Assembly (NCBI GenBank): GCA_002928515.1
Contig: PERI01000001.1
Coordinates: 620,001-684,000 of the forward strand
Origin: Hyphomicrobium sp.
Lineage (GTDB): Bacteria; Pseudomonadota; Alphaproteobacteria; Rhizobiales; Hyphomicrobiaceae
Length of the DNA stretch: 64,000 bases
Direction of reading: 5' to 3'
Shown here: in pieces, positions 28,100-37,633 of the stretch
Position numbering within the stretch: the first letter of the stretch is position 1
Layout: every line of letters starts with the position of its first letter
The notes under the pieces: generated by a model
Database searches by the model: none
What the model was told of the DNA's origin: nothing
Seen by the model: only the letters and a program-made list of their open reading frames with translations
Program-made: the position numbers and the translations under genes

Positions 28100-29067
28100 G
28101 CGGCGCGCTCGGCATGTCCAAGATGTGCTGCAAGCGCTTCGAGCACCGCCATGCGCACGGCGACGCCCATTTCGACCTGCTCGCGGATGACGCTGCGGGA
28201 ATGGTCAGCCACGGTGGATGCTATTTCGACACCGCGGTTCATGGGGCCGGGATGCATGACGAGGGCGTCAGGTTTTGCGCGGGCAAGCTTTTCGTGATCG
28301 AGACCGAAGAAGTGGAAGAACTCGCGGCTCGATGGCACGTAAGACGCGTCCATGCGCTCGCGCTGTAATCTCAGCATCATGACGATGTCTGCGCCCTCTA
28401 TGCCCTTCCACATGTCTGTGAACACTTCAGCACCCAGGCGTTCGGGTGCCGACGGCAGCAGCGTGGAGGGCGCGATAATGCGCACGCGCGCGCCCATCGT
28501 GTTAAGCACATTGATGTTTGAACGGGCCACGCGCGAGTGCAGGACATCGCCGCAAATGGCGACCGTCAAACCGGCGATACGTCCCTTTGCACGACGGATG
28601 GTCAGTGCATCAAGGAGCGCTTGTGTCGGGTGCTGGTGTGCTCCATCGCCGGCATTGATGACAGAGCAATCGACTTTTTGCGACAGAAGCTCGACAGCGC
28701 CAGCGGCATGATGCCGGACCACGATCATGTCGGGTCGCATTGCATTCAAAGTGACAGCGGTATCGATCAGCGTCTCGCCTTTGGTCACCGACGAGGTTGC
28801 AACATTCATGTTCATCACGTCAGCGCCGAGACGCTTGCCTGCCATCTCAAAGGAGGCTTGCGTGCGTGTGGACGATTCAAAAAACAGATTGATGAGCGTG
28901 CGGCCCGCGAGCAGTTCGCGTTTGGGGCCGCCTTGGCGAATGTGGTCGGCGGCTTTATCTGCGAGGTCGAGCAGGAAATTGATTTCTGCTGCCGACAAAC
29001 CTTCGCAGGTCAGCAGATGGCGGCGCGGAAATTTGACAATCGCGCTCTGGGATTTCTTTTGGGTCAT
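28096..29067 (-). CDS. pyrB: aspartate carbamoyltransferase catalytic subunit
   Basis: Condenses carbamoyl phosphate with aspartate, the committed step of pyrimidine synthesis. Seen in 323 residues: [20 protein letters not shown], the carbamoyl-phosphate site [52 protein letters not shown], and [15 protein letters not shown] near the C-terminus. I start at the ATG at 29067; a TTG at 29106 would add 13 residues. No pyrI regulatory gene is present. The pyrC-like gene begins inside its last codons, pointing to a PyrB-PyrC' holoenzyme of the Pseudomonas type. Confidence 0.96.
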   Translation of the reverse strand: MTQKKSQSAIVKFPRRHLLTCEGLSAAEINFLLDLADKAADHIRQGGPKRELLAGRTLINLFFESSTRTQASFEMAGKRLGADVMNMNVATSSVTKGETLIDTAVTLNAMRPDMIVVRHHAAGAVELLSQKVDCSVINAGDGAHQHPTQALLDALTIRRAKGRIAGLTVAICGDVLHSRVARSNINVLNTMGARVRIIAPSTLLPSAPERLGAEVFTDMWKGIEGADIVMMLRLQRERMDASYVPSSREFFHFFGLDHEKLARAKPDALVMHPGPMNRGVEIASTVADHSRSVIREQVEMGVAVRMAVLEALAAHLGHAERAA

Positions 29068-29177
29068 TAAAGGCGTTTCTATAGGGGGAGTCTCGGTGCG
29101 GGGCAAGCGCTCGACGCAGTCACTTGCTGCGCGTGCTTAATTGGCGGTGAATATGTCATGCGCAAAGCGCGGGTTGC

Positions 29178-30398
29178 TCAGGTGAAAAGCCACGATGAGA
29201 CACCGCCGCGCCGCGCTAAATCAGCCATTTCAGCGTCGTAGGCGCAAAACATTAAATTTGATGCCGCTGTATCGAACCATTCGGCCGCACCCACGGCGTC
29301 GCGATAAGGCGACATAATTCGCTGCCAGGCTGTCTGGTCGAATGTGCCATTCAGCACGTGTGATGGTGTCAGGGGCGGAATGCGCTTCAGGCCCTGCTGC
29401 TGTGCCAACCACATGTAGGCTGCTTGCCAAACGTCCAAGGTGGCCGCCGAATTGTGTCGCGCTTTGAGCTGCAAAATGGAAAGCACGCCTATTTCGCGCG
29501 GATGTTGGCCGATTTCGAGCGTGGCACACCGCACGCCATTCGATTGGACCGAGAATAGCCGACATTTTCCTCGCACAATGCGCTCGGCGTATTGATCGGC
29601 GCAATTCTGCATGGCTTGCGCTTCACCGAGTATTTCAGAATGGTTCAGCAAGGGTTTGAATGTGTAGCCGCGCGCTTCGCCCGATGCGAGCCAAGCATCT
29701 TCGATCATTCCCGTCGGTAGCTGCAACACCAAGCGCACGCGATTGAACCAGCTTTTGGCCGCGCATAACGCCGTGTCGAAAGCAATTTCGGGTCGCCATG
29801 GGACGACGATGAGACGATGCGCTTCCGTAGTCGGTTGGCGCGAGAACCATGCATAGGCGGCCAATACTGCGAATAATTTTTGGCTGTCACCGCCATCAGT
29901 AAAAATGCGCTGTGATGCGAGCCAAGTCGCGAAGTCTTCGTCACAGGCGCGTTCGGCAAACAGAATGGACTGTAGCCAGAAAGCGCTTTCTTCGCGCAAG
30001 CGGGGAAGCCGTGCGACGATGCGGCGACCGAATTTCTCGCTTTGTGGCAGTTGGCTCGGTAGGGAGCCAAAGGCGTCTGGCGGTAGGCGCCGCAACCACA
30101 TCGGTAAGTCGAGAACGCGCGCGACTACCTTTAAGGGTGCGCCGTCACGGATGAGTGCGATCGCCTCTCGACGTTGTGCAGCCGAGCCACGCTCGCTCGC
30201 TAAGGCTGCCAACATGCCTGGATAAACCGTCGTCAATTCTGCGATACGTGGTGATGATCGGACGAGGCGCTTTACCTCGCCGCGCAATTCACGTTGGAAA
30301 CATTTGATGACGTCGTCCACTGACGCGCTAGCGGGCAGGGGTTGCGTGGCGCGCAGTGTTCGTTTGCGTGGTTCGACAACTTCTGTAGCGTTACGCAT
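29178..30398 (-). CDS. PcfJ domain-containing protein
   Basis: A 406-residue protein (411 if a GTG at 30413 is used). Seen: an alpha-helical N-terminal two thirds rich in Arg and Leu, then the PcfJ-like domain with LLNHSEILGEAQAMQNCADQ, YAERIVRGKCRLFSVQSNGV and CATLEIGQHPREIGVLSILQ, which match the MxxCVxxYxxRVxxGxxxIFSI and TxEI patterns of that family. PcfJ proteins are best known from conjugative plasmids and phages, and their biochemical role is not established. Here the gene lies in a core-gene neighbourhood between pyrB and ruvX, with nothing else of mobile origin around it, and its composition does not differ visibly from its neighbours. Function unknown. Confidence 0.8.
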   Translation of the reverse strand: MRNATEVVEPRKRTLRATQPLPASASVDDVIKCFQRELRGEVKRLVRSSPRIAELTTVYPGMLAALASERGSAAQRREAIALIRDGAPLKVVARVLDLPMWLRRLPPDAFGSLPSQLPQSEKFGRRIVARLPRLREESAFWLQSILFAERACDEDFATWLASQRIFTDGGDSQKLFAVLAAYAWFSRQPTTEAHRLIVVPWRPEIAFDTALCAAKSWFNRVRLVLQLPTGMIEDAWLASGEARGYTFKPLLNHSEILGEAQAMQNCADQYAERIVRGKCRLFSVQSNGVRCATLEIGQHPREIGVLSILQLKARHNSAATLDVWQAAYMWLAQQQGLKRIPPLTPSHVLNGTFDQTAWQRIMSPYRDAVGAAEWFDTAASNLMFCAYDAEMADLARRGGVSSWLFT

Positions 30399-30525
30399 TG
30401 CGACAATATCCACGTCACTTAGTTTGTGTGAGTGTGTGCAACCAATGCGGCGGCGTTACGACGCGCGCGTGGCGCGCAAACAGATTTTGCTGATCGTCAC
30501 AATTAGTTTGCGTGAACCGCGATCG

Positions 30526-31041
30526 TCACCGCGATATTTGTCCGAAGCGATCCAGTGCGCTTTGCAGGATCAGTGTGGCCGCAAGTTTGTCGATGACTTC
30601 GGCGCGTCGTTTTCGACTTTGGTCGGCGTCGATCAGCATGCGCTCGGCAAGTGCTGTGGTTAGTCTTTCATCCCAAAGCAGGATTGGTAACGGCGTCAAT
30701 TTATTCAGATTTCTGGCCAGCGCGCGGGTTGCTTGAGCGCGGGGGCCTTCGCTGCCATCTAAATTGCGCGGCAGTCCAAGGATAAAGCCAAGTACTTCGT
30801 GGGTGCTGGCAAGCGCCAATAATTGCTGCGCATCCTTAGAAAACTTAGTTCGCTGGATTGTTTCCAAGGGAGAAGCAATCATGCGGCTGACGTCAGACAG
30901 AGCTAAACCCAGGGTCTTGGTTCCCGCATCAATTCCAATCAGTCTGCCGTTCCTGCTGAGAGCGGCACTAAAGATCTCTGGATCCTCACTGGTTGTGCCG
31001 GGTTGGGGTATTTGAGGTGCTGTTGTCTCGGGTTCGGTCAT
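30526..31041 (-). CDS. ruvX: Holliday junction resolvase-like protein RuvX (YqgF)
   Basis: A YqgF-family RNase H-fold nuclease implicated in rRNA 3' maturation and possibly recombination. Seen in 171 residues: LIGIDAGTKTLGLALSDVSR (metal Asp in the first strand), ASPLETIQRTKFSKD, VLGFILGLPRNLDGSEGPRA, and LLWDERLTTALAERMLI with the later acidic residues. Start: the ATG at 31041 gives a sequence that reaches the fold after a 35-residue leader; a longer frame from 31107 is possible. It is divergent from gatC with about 160 bp between them. Confidence 0.94.
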   Translation of the reverse strand: MTEPETTAPQIPQPGTTSEDPEIFSAALSRNGRLIGIDAGTKTLGLALSDVSRMIASPLETIQRTKFSKDAQQLLALASTHEVLGFILGLPRNLDGSEGPRAQATRALARNLNKLTPLPILLWDERLTTALAERMLIDADQSRKRRAEVIDKLAATLILQSALDRFGQISR

Positions 31042-31199
31042 GGGGCTTTGTGCCACAATTTTTAGCGGTAAGGGACATCGAACCGGCTTGCACGCCCACT
31101 CTGCCACAGTTTTTCCAAAGCCACGGTTGCGTCAGGGCCGCAGGGACCGTTAAGAGAGCGGTTCGATATCCTGATTTCTTTCAACGTAAAGGACGTCCC

Positions 31200-31487
31200 A
31201 TGCAGGTCGACGAAGCGACCGTCCGGCGTATCGCGCGTCTCGCGCGTATTCGCATTTCCGACGAGGAAGCTCAAAGTCTTCAAGGTGAATTATCCGGAAT
31301 CCTCGATTGGGTGGCACAACTCGACGACGTCGATACGGTAAGCGTCGAGCCGATGACACGTGTGGCCGCACACGCGCTCACGATGCGCGAAGATGTTATC
31401 ACCGACGGCAACATCGCAGGGATCGTGACGGCCAATGCACCGCTCAGCGAAGATCATTTCTTCGTTGTGCCTAAAGTCGTGGAATGA
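31200..31487 (+). CDS. gatC: aspartyl/glutamyl-tRNA amidotransferase subunit C
   Basis: Small subunit of the GatCAB complex that amidates Glu-tRNA(Gln) or Asp-tRNA(Asn). Seen in 95 residues: MQVDEATVRRIARLARIRIS, ELSGILDWVAQLDDVDTVSV, and VITDGNIAGIVTANAPLSED, HFFVVPKVVE at the end, a complete GatC. The ATG at 31200 has AAGGAC at good spacing. gatA begins 18 bases after its stop. The presence of gatCAB indicates the indirect route to Gln-tRNA or Asn-tRNA. Confidence 0.97.
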   Translation: MQVDEATVRRIARLARIRISDEEAQSLQGELSGILDWVAQLDDVDTVSVEPMTRVAAHALTMREDVITDGNIAGIVTANAPLSEDHFFVVPKVVE

Positions 31488-31505
31488 GCAAGGACATTTA
31501 ATTTC

Positions 31506-33005
31506 GTGACTGATCTAACAAAATTGACACTGAGCCAAGCCCGCGACGGACTTGTTGCCAAAAAGTTTTCCGCTCGCGAGCTGACGGACAGCTTTTTAAC
31601 GGCGATCGACAAAGGCAATGCGGCGCTGAATGCCTATGTGCTGCCGACGCCGGAGCATGCGCGCGCGCAGGCCGACGAGAGCGACAAGCGTTTGAAGTCT
31701 GGAAATGCACGCCCCCTTGAAGGTCTGCCGCTCGGCAACAAAGATTTGTTTTGTACCAACGGTATTCGCACGACGGCATGCTCGAAAATTCTAGGAAATT
31801 TTGTACCAGCCTACGAGTCTACCGTTGGGCAAAATCTTTGGAATGCTGGAGGGGTGATGCTTGGCAAACTCAACAACGACGAGTTTGCGATGGGTTCGTC
31901 GAATGAGACGAGCGCATTTGGCAACGTCGTTTCGCCTTGGCGTCGCATTGGAAAAAACGGAAAGCCATCGACGGATAAATTGGTACCGGGAGGATCGTCG
32001 GGTGGATCTTCGGCTGCCGTTGCTGCAGACTTGTGTCTTGCCGCGACTGCAACAGACACTGGTGGTTCGATCCGCCAGCCCGCGGCGCTAACGGGCACAG
32101 TTGGCATCAAGCCGACGTACGGTCGTTGTTCGCGCTGGGGTATCGTCGCATTTGCGTCGTCACTCGATCAGGCTGGACCGATTACGAAAACGGTTCGCGA
32201 TGCGGCGATGATGTTGAAGGTCATGGCAGGCCACGATGCTAAGGATTCAACGTCTGTCGATATGCCGGTGCCCGACTATGAAGCCGTGCTGGGTAAGGGC
32301 GTCAAAGGTTTGCGCGTTGGTGTGCCGAACGAATACCGCGTGGATGGCATGTCCGCCGAAGTTCAAAAGCTATGGGACGATGGCATTGCTTGGTTAAAAG
32401 CCGCCGGTGCTACGATCCACGACATTTCGCTGCCTCATACTAAGTATGCGCTGCCTGCTTATTATATCGTCGCGCCCGCGGAGGCGTCATCCAACCTCGC
32501 GCGCTACGACGGTATGCGTTACGGCTTGCGTGTCAATGGCTCCAATCTCACCGAAACCTACGAGCAGACCCGCGCTGAAGGCTTTGGCAAAGAAGTGCGC
32601 CGCCGCATTCTGATCGGCACATATGTGCTTTCGGCAGGCTATTACGATGCGTACTACCTCAAAGCTCAGAAAGTTCGCACACTGATCAAGCGCGATTTTG
32701 ATGACGCTTGGAATACGGTCGATGTGATGTTGACGCCGACGACGCCATCGCCTGCGTTTGCAGCGGGGGAAAAATCCGGCGATCCATTGGCTATGTATCT
32801 GGAAGATATTTTCACGGTGACTGTGAATATGGCGGGGCTACCTGGCATATCTGTTCCAGCGGGATTGTCGTCGCAAGGAACGCCGCTTGGATTGCAGTTG
32901 ATCGGCAAGCCGTTCGATGAAGAGACGCTATTTCGCACAGCTCAGGTCATAGAAGATGCGGCAGGCCGATTTGCGGTTCCTGACCGCTGGTGGATAAAAG
33001 GGTAA
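31506..33005 (+). CDS. gatA: glutamyl-tRNA(Gln) amidotransferase subunit A
   Basis: The glutaminase/amidase subunit that releases ammonia for the GatB kinase site. Seen in 499 residues: the amidase signature with Lys79 in PLGNKDLF, the cis-Ser in [16 protein letters not shown] (Ser164) and the nucleophile Ser188 in [11 protein letters not shown], spaced 24 apart as in characterised GatA; further [18 protein letters not shown] and the C-terminal [20 protein letters not shown]. It starts with GTG at 31506 after an AAGGA. Six bases after its stop begins the chorismate mutase gene, so the operon continues beyond gatA. Confidence 0.97.
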   Translation: MTDLTKLTLSQARDGLVAKKFSARELTDSFLTAIDKGNAALNAYVLPTPEHARAQADESDKRLKSGNARPLEGLPLGNKDLFCTNGIRTTACSKILGNFVPAYESTVGQNLWNAGGVMLGKLNNDEFAMGSSNETSAFGNVVSPWRRIGKNGKPSTDKLVPGGSSGGSSAAVAADLCLAATATDTGGSIRQPAALTGTVGIKPTYGRCSRWGIVAFASSLDQAGPITKTVRDAAMMLKVMAGHDAKDSTSVDMPVPDYEAVLGKGVKGLRVGVPNEYRVDGMSAEVQKLWDDGIAWLKAAGATIHDISLPHTKYALPAYYIVAPAEASSNLARYDGMRYGLRVNGSNLTETYEQTRAEGFGKEVRRRILIGTYVLSAGYYDAYYLKAQKVRTLIKRDFDDAWNTVDVMLTPTTPSPAFAAGEKSGDPLAMYLEDIFTVTVNMAGLPGISVPAGLSSQGTPLGLQLIGKPFDEETLFRTAQVIEDAAGRFAVPDRWWIKG

Positions 33006-33011
33006 GAGACA

Positions 33012-33365
33012 ATGGACCCAAAACGTCCTTGGGATTGCGCGGACATGAGCCAAGTGCGCTCAGAAATCGACCGCATCGATGCGCAACTCGTCGATCTGAT
33101 CGCCGAACGCTTCGGATATGTTGACCGTGCTTGGCAATTGAAAATGAATTCGACGGAAGGTGCCGTTGTGCCATGGCGCATTCAGCAGGTGATTGACCGG
33201 GTCAAGGCGCAGGCTACCGATAAGGGCTTGCCACCGGAGATGGTCGAAATGGTTGGGGCTCAGTGGCGCAACATGATCGGCTGGTTCGTGCAATACGAAG
33301 AAGAAAAGCTTCGCAAAGCGCATGAGGCGAACGCAGCAAAGGGGAGTGAGCCGCGTGGGGCCTGA
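33012..33365 (+). CDS. chorismate mutase (AroQ family)
   Basis: A 117-residue helical protein of the AroQ class, which converts chorismate to prephenate in phenylalanine and tyrosine synthesis. Seen: MSQVRSEIDRIDAQLVDLIA with the first-helix arginine, ERFGYVDRAWQLKMN with the lysine, and EMVGAQWRNMIGWFVQYEEE in the last helix. The set resembles the small monofunctional mutases or isochorismate-pyruvate-lyase-like proteins, so PchB-like activity cannot be excluded, though no salicylate genes are near. It is embedded between gatA (6-base gap) and a small membrane protein it overlaps, inside the gat operon. Confidence 0.9.
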   Translation: MDPKRPWDCADMSQVRSEIDRIDAQLVDLIAERFGYVDRAWQLKMNSTEGAVVPWRIQQVIDRVKAQATDKGLPPEMVEMVGAQWRNMIGWFVQYEEEKLRKAHEANAAKGSEPRGA

Positions 33366-33648
33366 ACTACAACCCGATGTGCCGTTGATGGAAGTCGCAC
33401 TCTACGCACTGCTAAATCCGGCAACAATTATCGTTGCTTTTTTGCTGGGTCGCAAAGCCGATGAACCAGCCAAGATCCTGATTGCGGCCTTTGCCGGTGC
33501 GTTCGCGGGTGTCGTGGTATTGTATGTGGCGGCGTTGTTGCAGATTTCTGATGCACCAACGCTTGGCCGTGCGGCTGCCGGCATTTTCGCGGCCTCGATG
33601 ATCGCAGGTTTGGTCTATGCCCGCATAGGATACGCCTTCAAACGTTGA
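33355..33648 (+). CDS. small integral membrane protein
   Basis: A protein of about 97 residues with three likely membrane segments: VALYALLNPATIIVAFLLG, ILIAAFAGAFAGVVVLYVAA and AGIFAASMIAGLVYARIGYA. Similar small membrane proteins are found next to gatA/gatB in related bacteria, but I cannot name a function. Start: I chose the GTG at 33355, about eight bases after GGGGAG and overlapping the end of the chorismate mutase gene; an ATG at 33388, right before the first membrane segment, is also possible. It probably forms part of the gat transcript. Confidence 0.75.
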   Translation: MGPELQPDVPLMEVALYALLNPATIIVAFLLGRKADEPAKILIAAFAGAFAGVVVLYVAALLQISDAPTLGRAAAGIFAASMIAGLVYARIGYAFKR

Positions 33649-33711
33649 AACCTCTAGTGCCGTAAAATGTGTGCGGCGCATTTAATAAGTGACGATACGG
33701 AGCAACTTGGA

Positions 33712-35193
33712 ATGTCTTCGTCGAAATCGGAAGCTGCTGCAAAACCCTCCAACTTGATCTCAGGGGATACCGGAGATTGGGAAGTCGTGATCGGCTTGGA
33801 AGTTCATGCGCAGGTGGCATCGAACGCGAAATTGTTTTCCGGTGCATCGACGGAGTATGGCGCTGAACCTAACAGTCATGTGTCGCTCGTCGATGCGGCA
33901 ATGCCGGGCATGTTGCCGGTCATCAATCGCGAGTGTGTAGCGCAAGCGATCCGAACGGGTCTTGGTCTCAATGCGCAGGTCAATCTGAAAAGCATTTTCG
34001 ATCGCAAGAATTATTTCTATCCCGATTTGCCGCAGGGCTATCAGATTTCTCAGTACAAGCAGCCTGTCGTCGGAGAAGGCAAAATCGAAATCGATGTCGA
34101 TGGTGAGGCGCTGACGGTTGGCGTTGAGCGGCTGCATCTGGAGCAGGATGCTGGAAAATCATTGCACGATCAGCACCCGGATTACTCGTACGTCGATCTC
34201 AATCGGTCGGGCGTGGCATTGATGGAGATCGTTTCGAAACCTGATATGCGGTCTGCCAAGCAAGCGCAGGCCTATGTCACCAAACTACGCACGATCTTGC
34301 GCTATCTCGGTACGTGCGACGGCGATATGGAAAAAGGCAATCTACGTGCCGACGTCAACGTATCGGTTCGTAAACCTGGAACGGAACTGGGCACGCGCTG
34401 CGAGATCAAAAACGTCAATTCCATTCGCTTTATTGGTCAGGCCATCGAGGTTGAGGCGCGACGTCAAATCGAGATCATCGAAGATGGCGGTAAGATCGAC
34501 CAGGAAACGCGTTTGTTCGATCCTGCTCGCGGTGAAACGCGCTCCATGCGGTCCAAGGAAGAAGCGCATGACTATCGCTATTTTCCAGATCCCGATTTGC
34601 TGCCGTTGGAACTGAAGCAAGACTATGTCGATGGTTTGCAGCAGCATCTACCTGAGCTGCCTGATGAGAAACGTTCGCGTTTCATGAAAGATTTCGGGCT
34701 TTCTGCATATGACGCCAATGTGCTTGTCGCGGAACGTCCCTCGGCCGACTATTTCGAGCAGGTCGCTCAAGGCAGAGACGGTAAGCTCGCGGCCAATTGG
34801 GTCATCAACGAGCTATTCGGTCGTCTCAACAAAGAAGGCAAGGATATCGCGGCAAGCCCGATGTCGGCCGATCAGTTGGGGTCCATCGTCGATTTGATTT
34901 CGTCGAACGCGATCTCTGGCAAGATTGCGAAAGACCTGTTTGAGATCGTATGGAGCGAAGGCGGCGACCCCGCGACAATCGTTGAAGCGCGCGGCATGAA
35001 GCAGGTCACTGACACCGGCGCTCTAGAGAAAGCCGTCGATGACATCATCGCGGCCAATCCTGATAAAGTTGAGCAGGCGAAAGCTAAGCCGTCCATGCTC
35101 GGGTGGTTTGTCGGGCAGGTGATGAAGGGAACGGGCGGTAAAGCGAACCCCGCTGCCGTCAATGAGATCTTGAAGCAGAAGCTCGGCATCTGA
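33712..35193 (+). CDS. gatB: aspartyl/glutamyl-tRNA amidotransferase subunit B
   Basis: The subunit that binds the tRNA and activates the misacylated Glu or Asp with ATP before amidation. Seen in 493 residues: [77 protein letters not shown], and a C-terminal YqeY-like tail domain ending [20 protein letters not shown] start at the ATG at 33712 with a GGAG upstream; an ATG at 33667 lacks a ribosome site. It is separated from gatA by the chorismate mutase and membrane-protein genes. Confidence 0.97.
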   Translation: MSSSKSEAAAKPSNLISGDTGDWEVVIGLEVHAQVASNAKLFSGASTEYGAEPNSHVSLVDAAMPGMLPVINRECVAQAIRTGLGLNAQVNLKSIFDRKNYFYPDLPQGYQISQYKQPVVGEGKIEIDVDGEALTVGVERLHLEQDAGKSLHDQHPDYSYVDLNRSGVALMEIVSKPDMRSAKQAQAYVTKLRTILRYLGTCDGDMEKGNLRADVNVSVRKPGTELGTRCEIKNVNSIRFIGQAIEVEARRQIEIIEDGGKIDQETRLFDPARGETRSMRSKEEAHDYRYFPDPDLLPLELKQDYVDGLQQHLPELPDEKRSRFMKDFGLSAYDANVLVAERPSADYFEQVAQGRDGKLAANWVINELFGRLNKEGKDIAASPMSADQLGSIVDLISSNAISGKIAKDLFEIVWSEGGDPATIVEARGMKQVTDTGALEKAVDDIIAANPDKVEQAKAKPSMLGWFVGQVMKGTGGKANPAAVNEILKQKLGI

Positions 35194-35220
35194 CGTGAAC
35201 GATCAAGACGACTCTCGCGC

Positions 35221-36612
35221 TTAAATGAGCGTGACTTTGAGCGGCATGCCGCCGGCCGGTCGCAGCGTCACGCGACTGATCGGTTCCGGCGCATGACGCC
35301 CGTCCCAAGCAAAGCGCGCGCCTTGCAGAAGCGTTGCCAAAATTGTGGTCGCTTCGATCATCGCAAATGCTGCGCCGATGCAAACGCGCTGGCCATATCC
35401 GAACGGCATAAACTGTGTGCGTGGGTAGGTGCTTTCGCGCTCGGGCAAGAAGCGATCGGGATCGAAACGGGCGGGATCGTCCCAAAGCTCCACGTGGCGA
35501 TGAATGGCGTAGATTGGCAGGACGATGAGTGTCGGCGCGGGTAAAGATTTGCCGCCGACCTCGACAGCGTCGTGCGCGTTGACGCGGGTCATGACGGGGA
35601 CTGGCGGGTAGAGGCGCATGGATTCTTTCAAAACGCGCTGCGTGATGACGAGCTGCGGAATGTGGTCGCTAGTGATCGGGTTGCCACCCGTCACTGACAT
35701 CACTTCGTCGCGCACTCTTTCCTGCCACTCAGGTGCGCGCGCCAACAGGTAAAGCGTCCACGTTAAGGCTTTGGCTGTAGTCTCGTGGCCCGCGAGTAAG
35801 AACGTGCCCAGATTGTCGATGAGTTGTTCATCGGTCATGGGTTCGCCGGAATTGGGATTTGTCGCCGACAACATGCGGGCGACGAGGTCGTCGCCATCCC
35901 CACCGTTTTGCCTGCGGTGTTCCAAGAGCCGCTGGACGACAGCACGCCCGTCAATGGCTGCTTGGCGCATGCGTCGCTTGCCGGGATGCCACCACGTTTC
36001 CGGCAAGAGTAGAAGGGCTGCAGCTACTTCCCAAGCAATCGGGTCGAGATACGCGTGACCTGAGCGTTTGATCTCGGCGCCCTCGGCTTCATCGATGCCA
36101 GCCAAAATCGTCCGCGCGATGACGGCGAAGGTTGTGTCGGTCATGTCGTTGTTAAGATCGGAGACTATCGACGATCCCTTTGATCGCCATCGCGCGATCT
36201 GCTCGCGTGCCGCGTCGCCCATAATTGGCGTGTAGCCGATGATATCGGCTGGACGAAACAGCGGACTGGCGAGTTTGCGTTGCCAGCGCCAGTGATCGCC
36301 TTCGGCTGTCAGAAGGCCATCACCCACCACAGGTTTCAACACGCGCCGATCCAATCGCGTTTTGGGAAACCGCGTTGCGTCCTTGACCAAGATCATATCG
36401 GTCAGTGCCGGGTCGGTAACCCAAGCGACGAGCGGACGCTTCTTGCCATAAAGGACGATGGGCTGCTCATAGACCGCGCGCGGAAGCGAGCGCAGCGGAT
36501 TGCGGACAAAGCGCGCAATGAATGGCAGCAACGGCAATGCACGCGCGGACGGTTTGACCGAAGGCGGATAGAGCGCTGGGATGGTATCTTTGGCAAGCAC
36601 AGAACATCTCAT
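35221..36612 (-). CDS. cytochrome P450
   Basis: A 463-residue haem monooxygenase. Seen: the oxygen-binding I-helix motif LLAGHETTAKALTWTLYLL, the K-helix ExxR in KESMRLYPPVPV, and the haem-binding loop FMPFGYGQRVCIGAAFAM with the axial ligand Cys411. The sequence has no N-terminal membrane anchor, so it is a soluble bacterial P450 of the class whose K-helix region resembles fatty-acid or terpene hydroxylases. No ferredoxin, ferredoxin reductase or biosynthetic partner lies beside it, so electron donors and substrate are unknown. It converges on gatB (27-base gap). Confidence 0.95.
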   Translation of the reverse strand: MRCSVLAKDTIPALYPPSVKPSARALPLLPFIARFVRNPLRSLPRAVYEQPIVLYGKKRPLVAWVTDPALTDMILVKDATRFPKTRLDRRVLKPVVGDGLLTAEGDHWRWQRKLASPLFRPADIIGYTPIMGDAAREQIARWRSKGSSIVSDLNNDMTDTTFAVIARTILAGIDEAEGAEIKRSGHAYLDPIAWEVAAALLLLPETWWHPGKRRMRQAAIDGRAVVQRLLEHRRQNGGDGDDLVARMLSATNPNSGEPMTDEQLIDNLGTFLLAGHETTAKALTWTLYLLARAPEWQERVRDEVMSVTGGNPITSDHIPQLVITQRVLKESMRLYPPVPVMTRVNAHDAVEVGGKSLPAPTLIVLPIYAIHRHVELWDDPARFDPDRFLPERESTYPRTQFMPFGYGQRVCIGAAFAMIEATTILATLLQGARFAWDGRHAPEPISRVTLRPAGGMPLKVTLI

Positions 36613-36674
36613 ACCACCTTAACGACGGCAGAATGATGAGACTGGATCAGTGTTTAACGATAGGCTGTTTAAAT

Positions 36675-36836
36675 TCAGCCCGCTGCCTTTGCGGCGCGCG
36701 CTTTGCCAGCCTGCTTTTTGAGGCGGCTACGGACGCCTGCGGTGTTGCCCTGGATGCGGGTGACTTTCGCCCGCGGAATTTTACGCGCTGCCTTCTTCTT
36801 CTGCTTGGCGACGTTCTTCATAGACGTTTTCGGCAT
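36675..36836 (-). CDS. small highly basic protein (53 residues)
   Basis: An open frame of 53 codons that begins MPKTSMKNVAKQKKKAARKI and continues PRAKVTRIQGNTAGVRSRLK, then KQAGKARAAKAAG. About a third of the residues are Lys or Arg and there is almost no acidic residue. Such peptides are usually nucleic-acid binding or ribosome associated; I do not recognise a named family, and the KAAR/KAG tail resembles histone-like or small ribosomal proteins in style only. It sits alone between the P450 and DedA genes on the minus strand. The codon pattern is coding-like. Function unknown. Confidence 0.6.
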   Translation of the reverse strand: MPKTSMKNVAKQKKKAARKIPRAKVTRIQGNTAGVRSRLKKQAGKARAAKAAG

Positions 36837-36975
36837 AGCGCTCATTCCGTTGGTCTAGTTTGCGCGCAGAAGTTGCGCTGCAAAGCGGTTGATTTGGCTC
36901 TCGTCTAGGGGAAGTGGGTCGGCAACGCAATGGGGCGTCTCGACAAGTCGGGACCCTACCTGCGCAACTTCACGC

Positions 36976-37506
36976 TTATCCAAAAAAGTATTGGATGCCA
37001 AAGTAGCTGGGCGCAATGACGCCAGCGGCCCAAATGAACGCCGATGTGATGTTGGCCAATTGGAACTGCCATTGGGGAACGGCATACATGCCAGCGATGA
37101 CCGGAATGACCGCGCGCACTGGGCCAAAAAAGTGACCGAAGAAAACACCGAGCGCGCCCCATTTATCGAAAAAAACTTGGCCGCGATCCAACATTTCAGT
37201 GTTTTTATTAAATGGCCAAAGCGTGCGTATTTCGTCCTTGTAGTAGAGGCCTATCCAATAGGAAATGGCATATCCAAGCGTGCCGCCAAAGCCAGCCGCG
37301 ATTATCGCCGGCCACAGCACCGCAAGCTCGACGCCGCTTTTGGCAAGCAGTGCGGATATGCCGATTAAAATTGCTGTGCCTGGCCAAAGGATCGACAAAA
37401 AGCAGAAGCTTTCCAGGAACGCCACCAAGAACGCCATGGGCGCTGCCCAACTTTCATGTTCGCGCACGAATGCAACAACGACCGCAACGAAATCTTGGAC
37501 AGTCAT
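36976..37506 (-). CDS. DedA family membrane protein
   Basis: A 176-residue inner-membrane protein of the DedA (SNARE-associated/VTT) family, members of which flip undecaprenyl phosphate or phospholipids across the membrane. Seen: AFLVAFLESFCFLSILWPGT with the conserved FLE and the P-G motif, GGTLGYAISYWIGLYY, FFDKWGALGVFFGHFFGPVR with the key GHFFGPVR arginine, and AVIPVIAGMYAVPQWQF. These match the essential acidic and arginine positions of the family. A separate open reading continues past its stop in another frame (see rejected items). Which lipid it moves is unknown. Confidence 0.93.
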   Translation of the reverse strand: MTVQDFVAVVVAFVREHESWAAPMAFLVAFLESFCFLSILWPGTAILIGISALLAKSGVELAVLWPAIIAAGFGGTLGYAISYWIGLYYKDEIRTLWPFNKNTEMLDRGQVFFDKWGALGVFFGHFFGPVRAVIPVIAGMYAVPQWQFQLANITSAFIWAAGVIAPSYFGIQYFFG

Positions 37507-37633
37507 GGGGTCACTTTCATTGGCCCCGACAATCCGGGCAATTCTATTTCAGGCAGATGGGTACGAGACAACTTCGATTGAGGCAAATAAGCGCCAGTTG
37601 TGCCTCATTCAAGCGTGCCTGGGCCAACAAGCG

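Noticed and set aside
36855-36975. Coding-like reading past the DedA stop in another frame, ending in SQINRFAAQLLRAN
   Set aside because: No ATG, GTG or well-placed TTG start with a ribosome site; a frameshift in DedA is possible but its length already fits the family.
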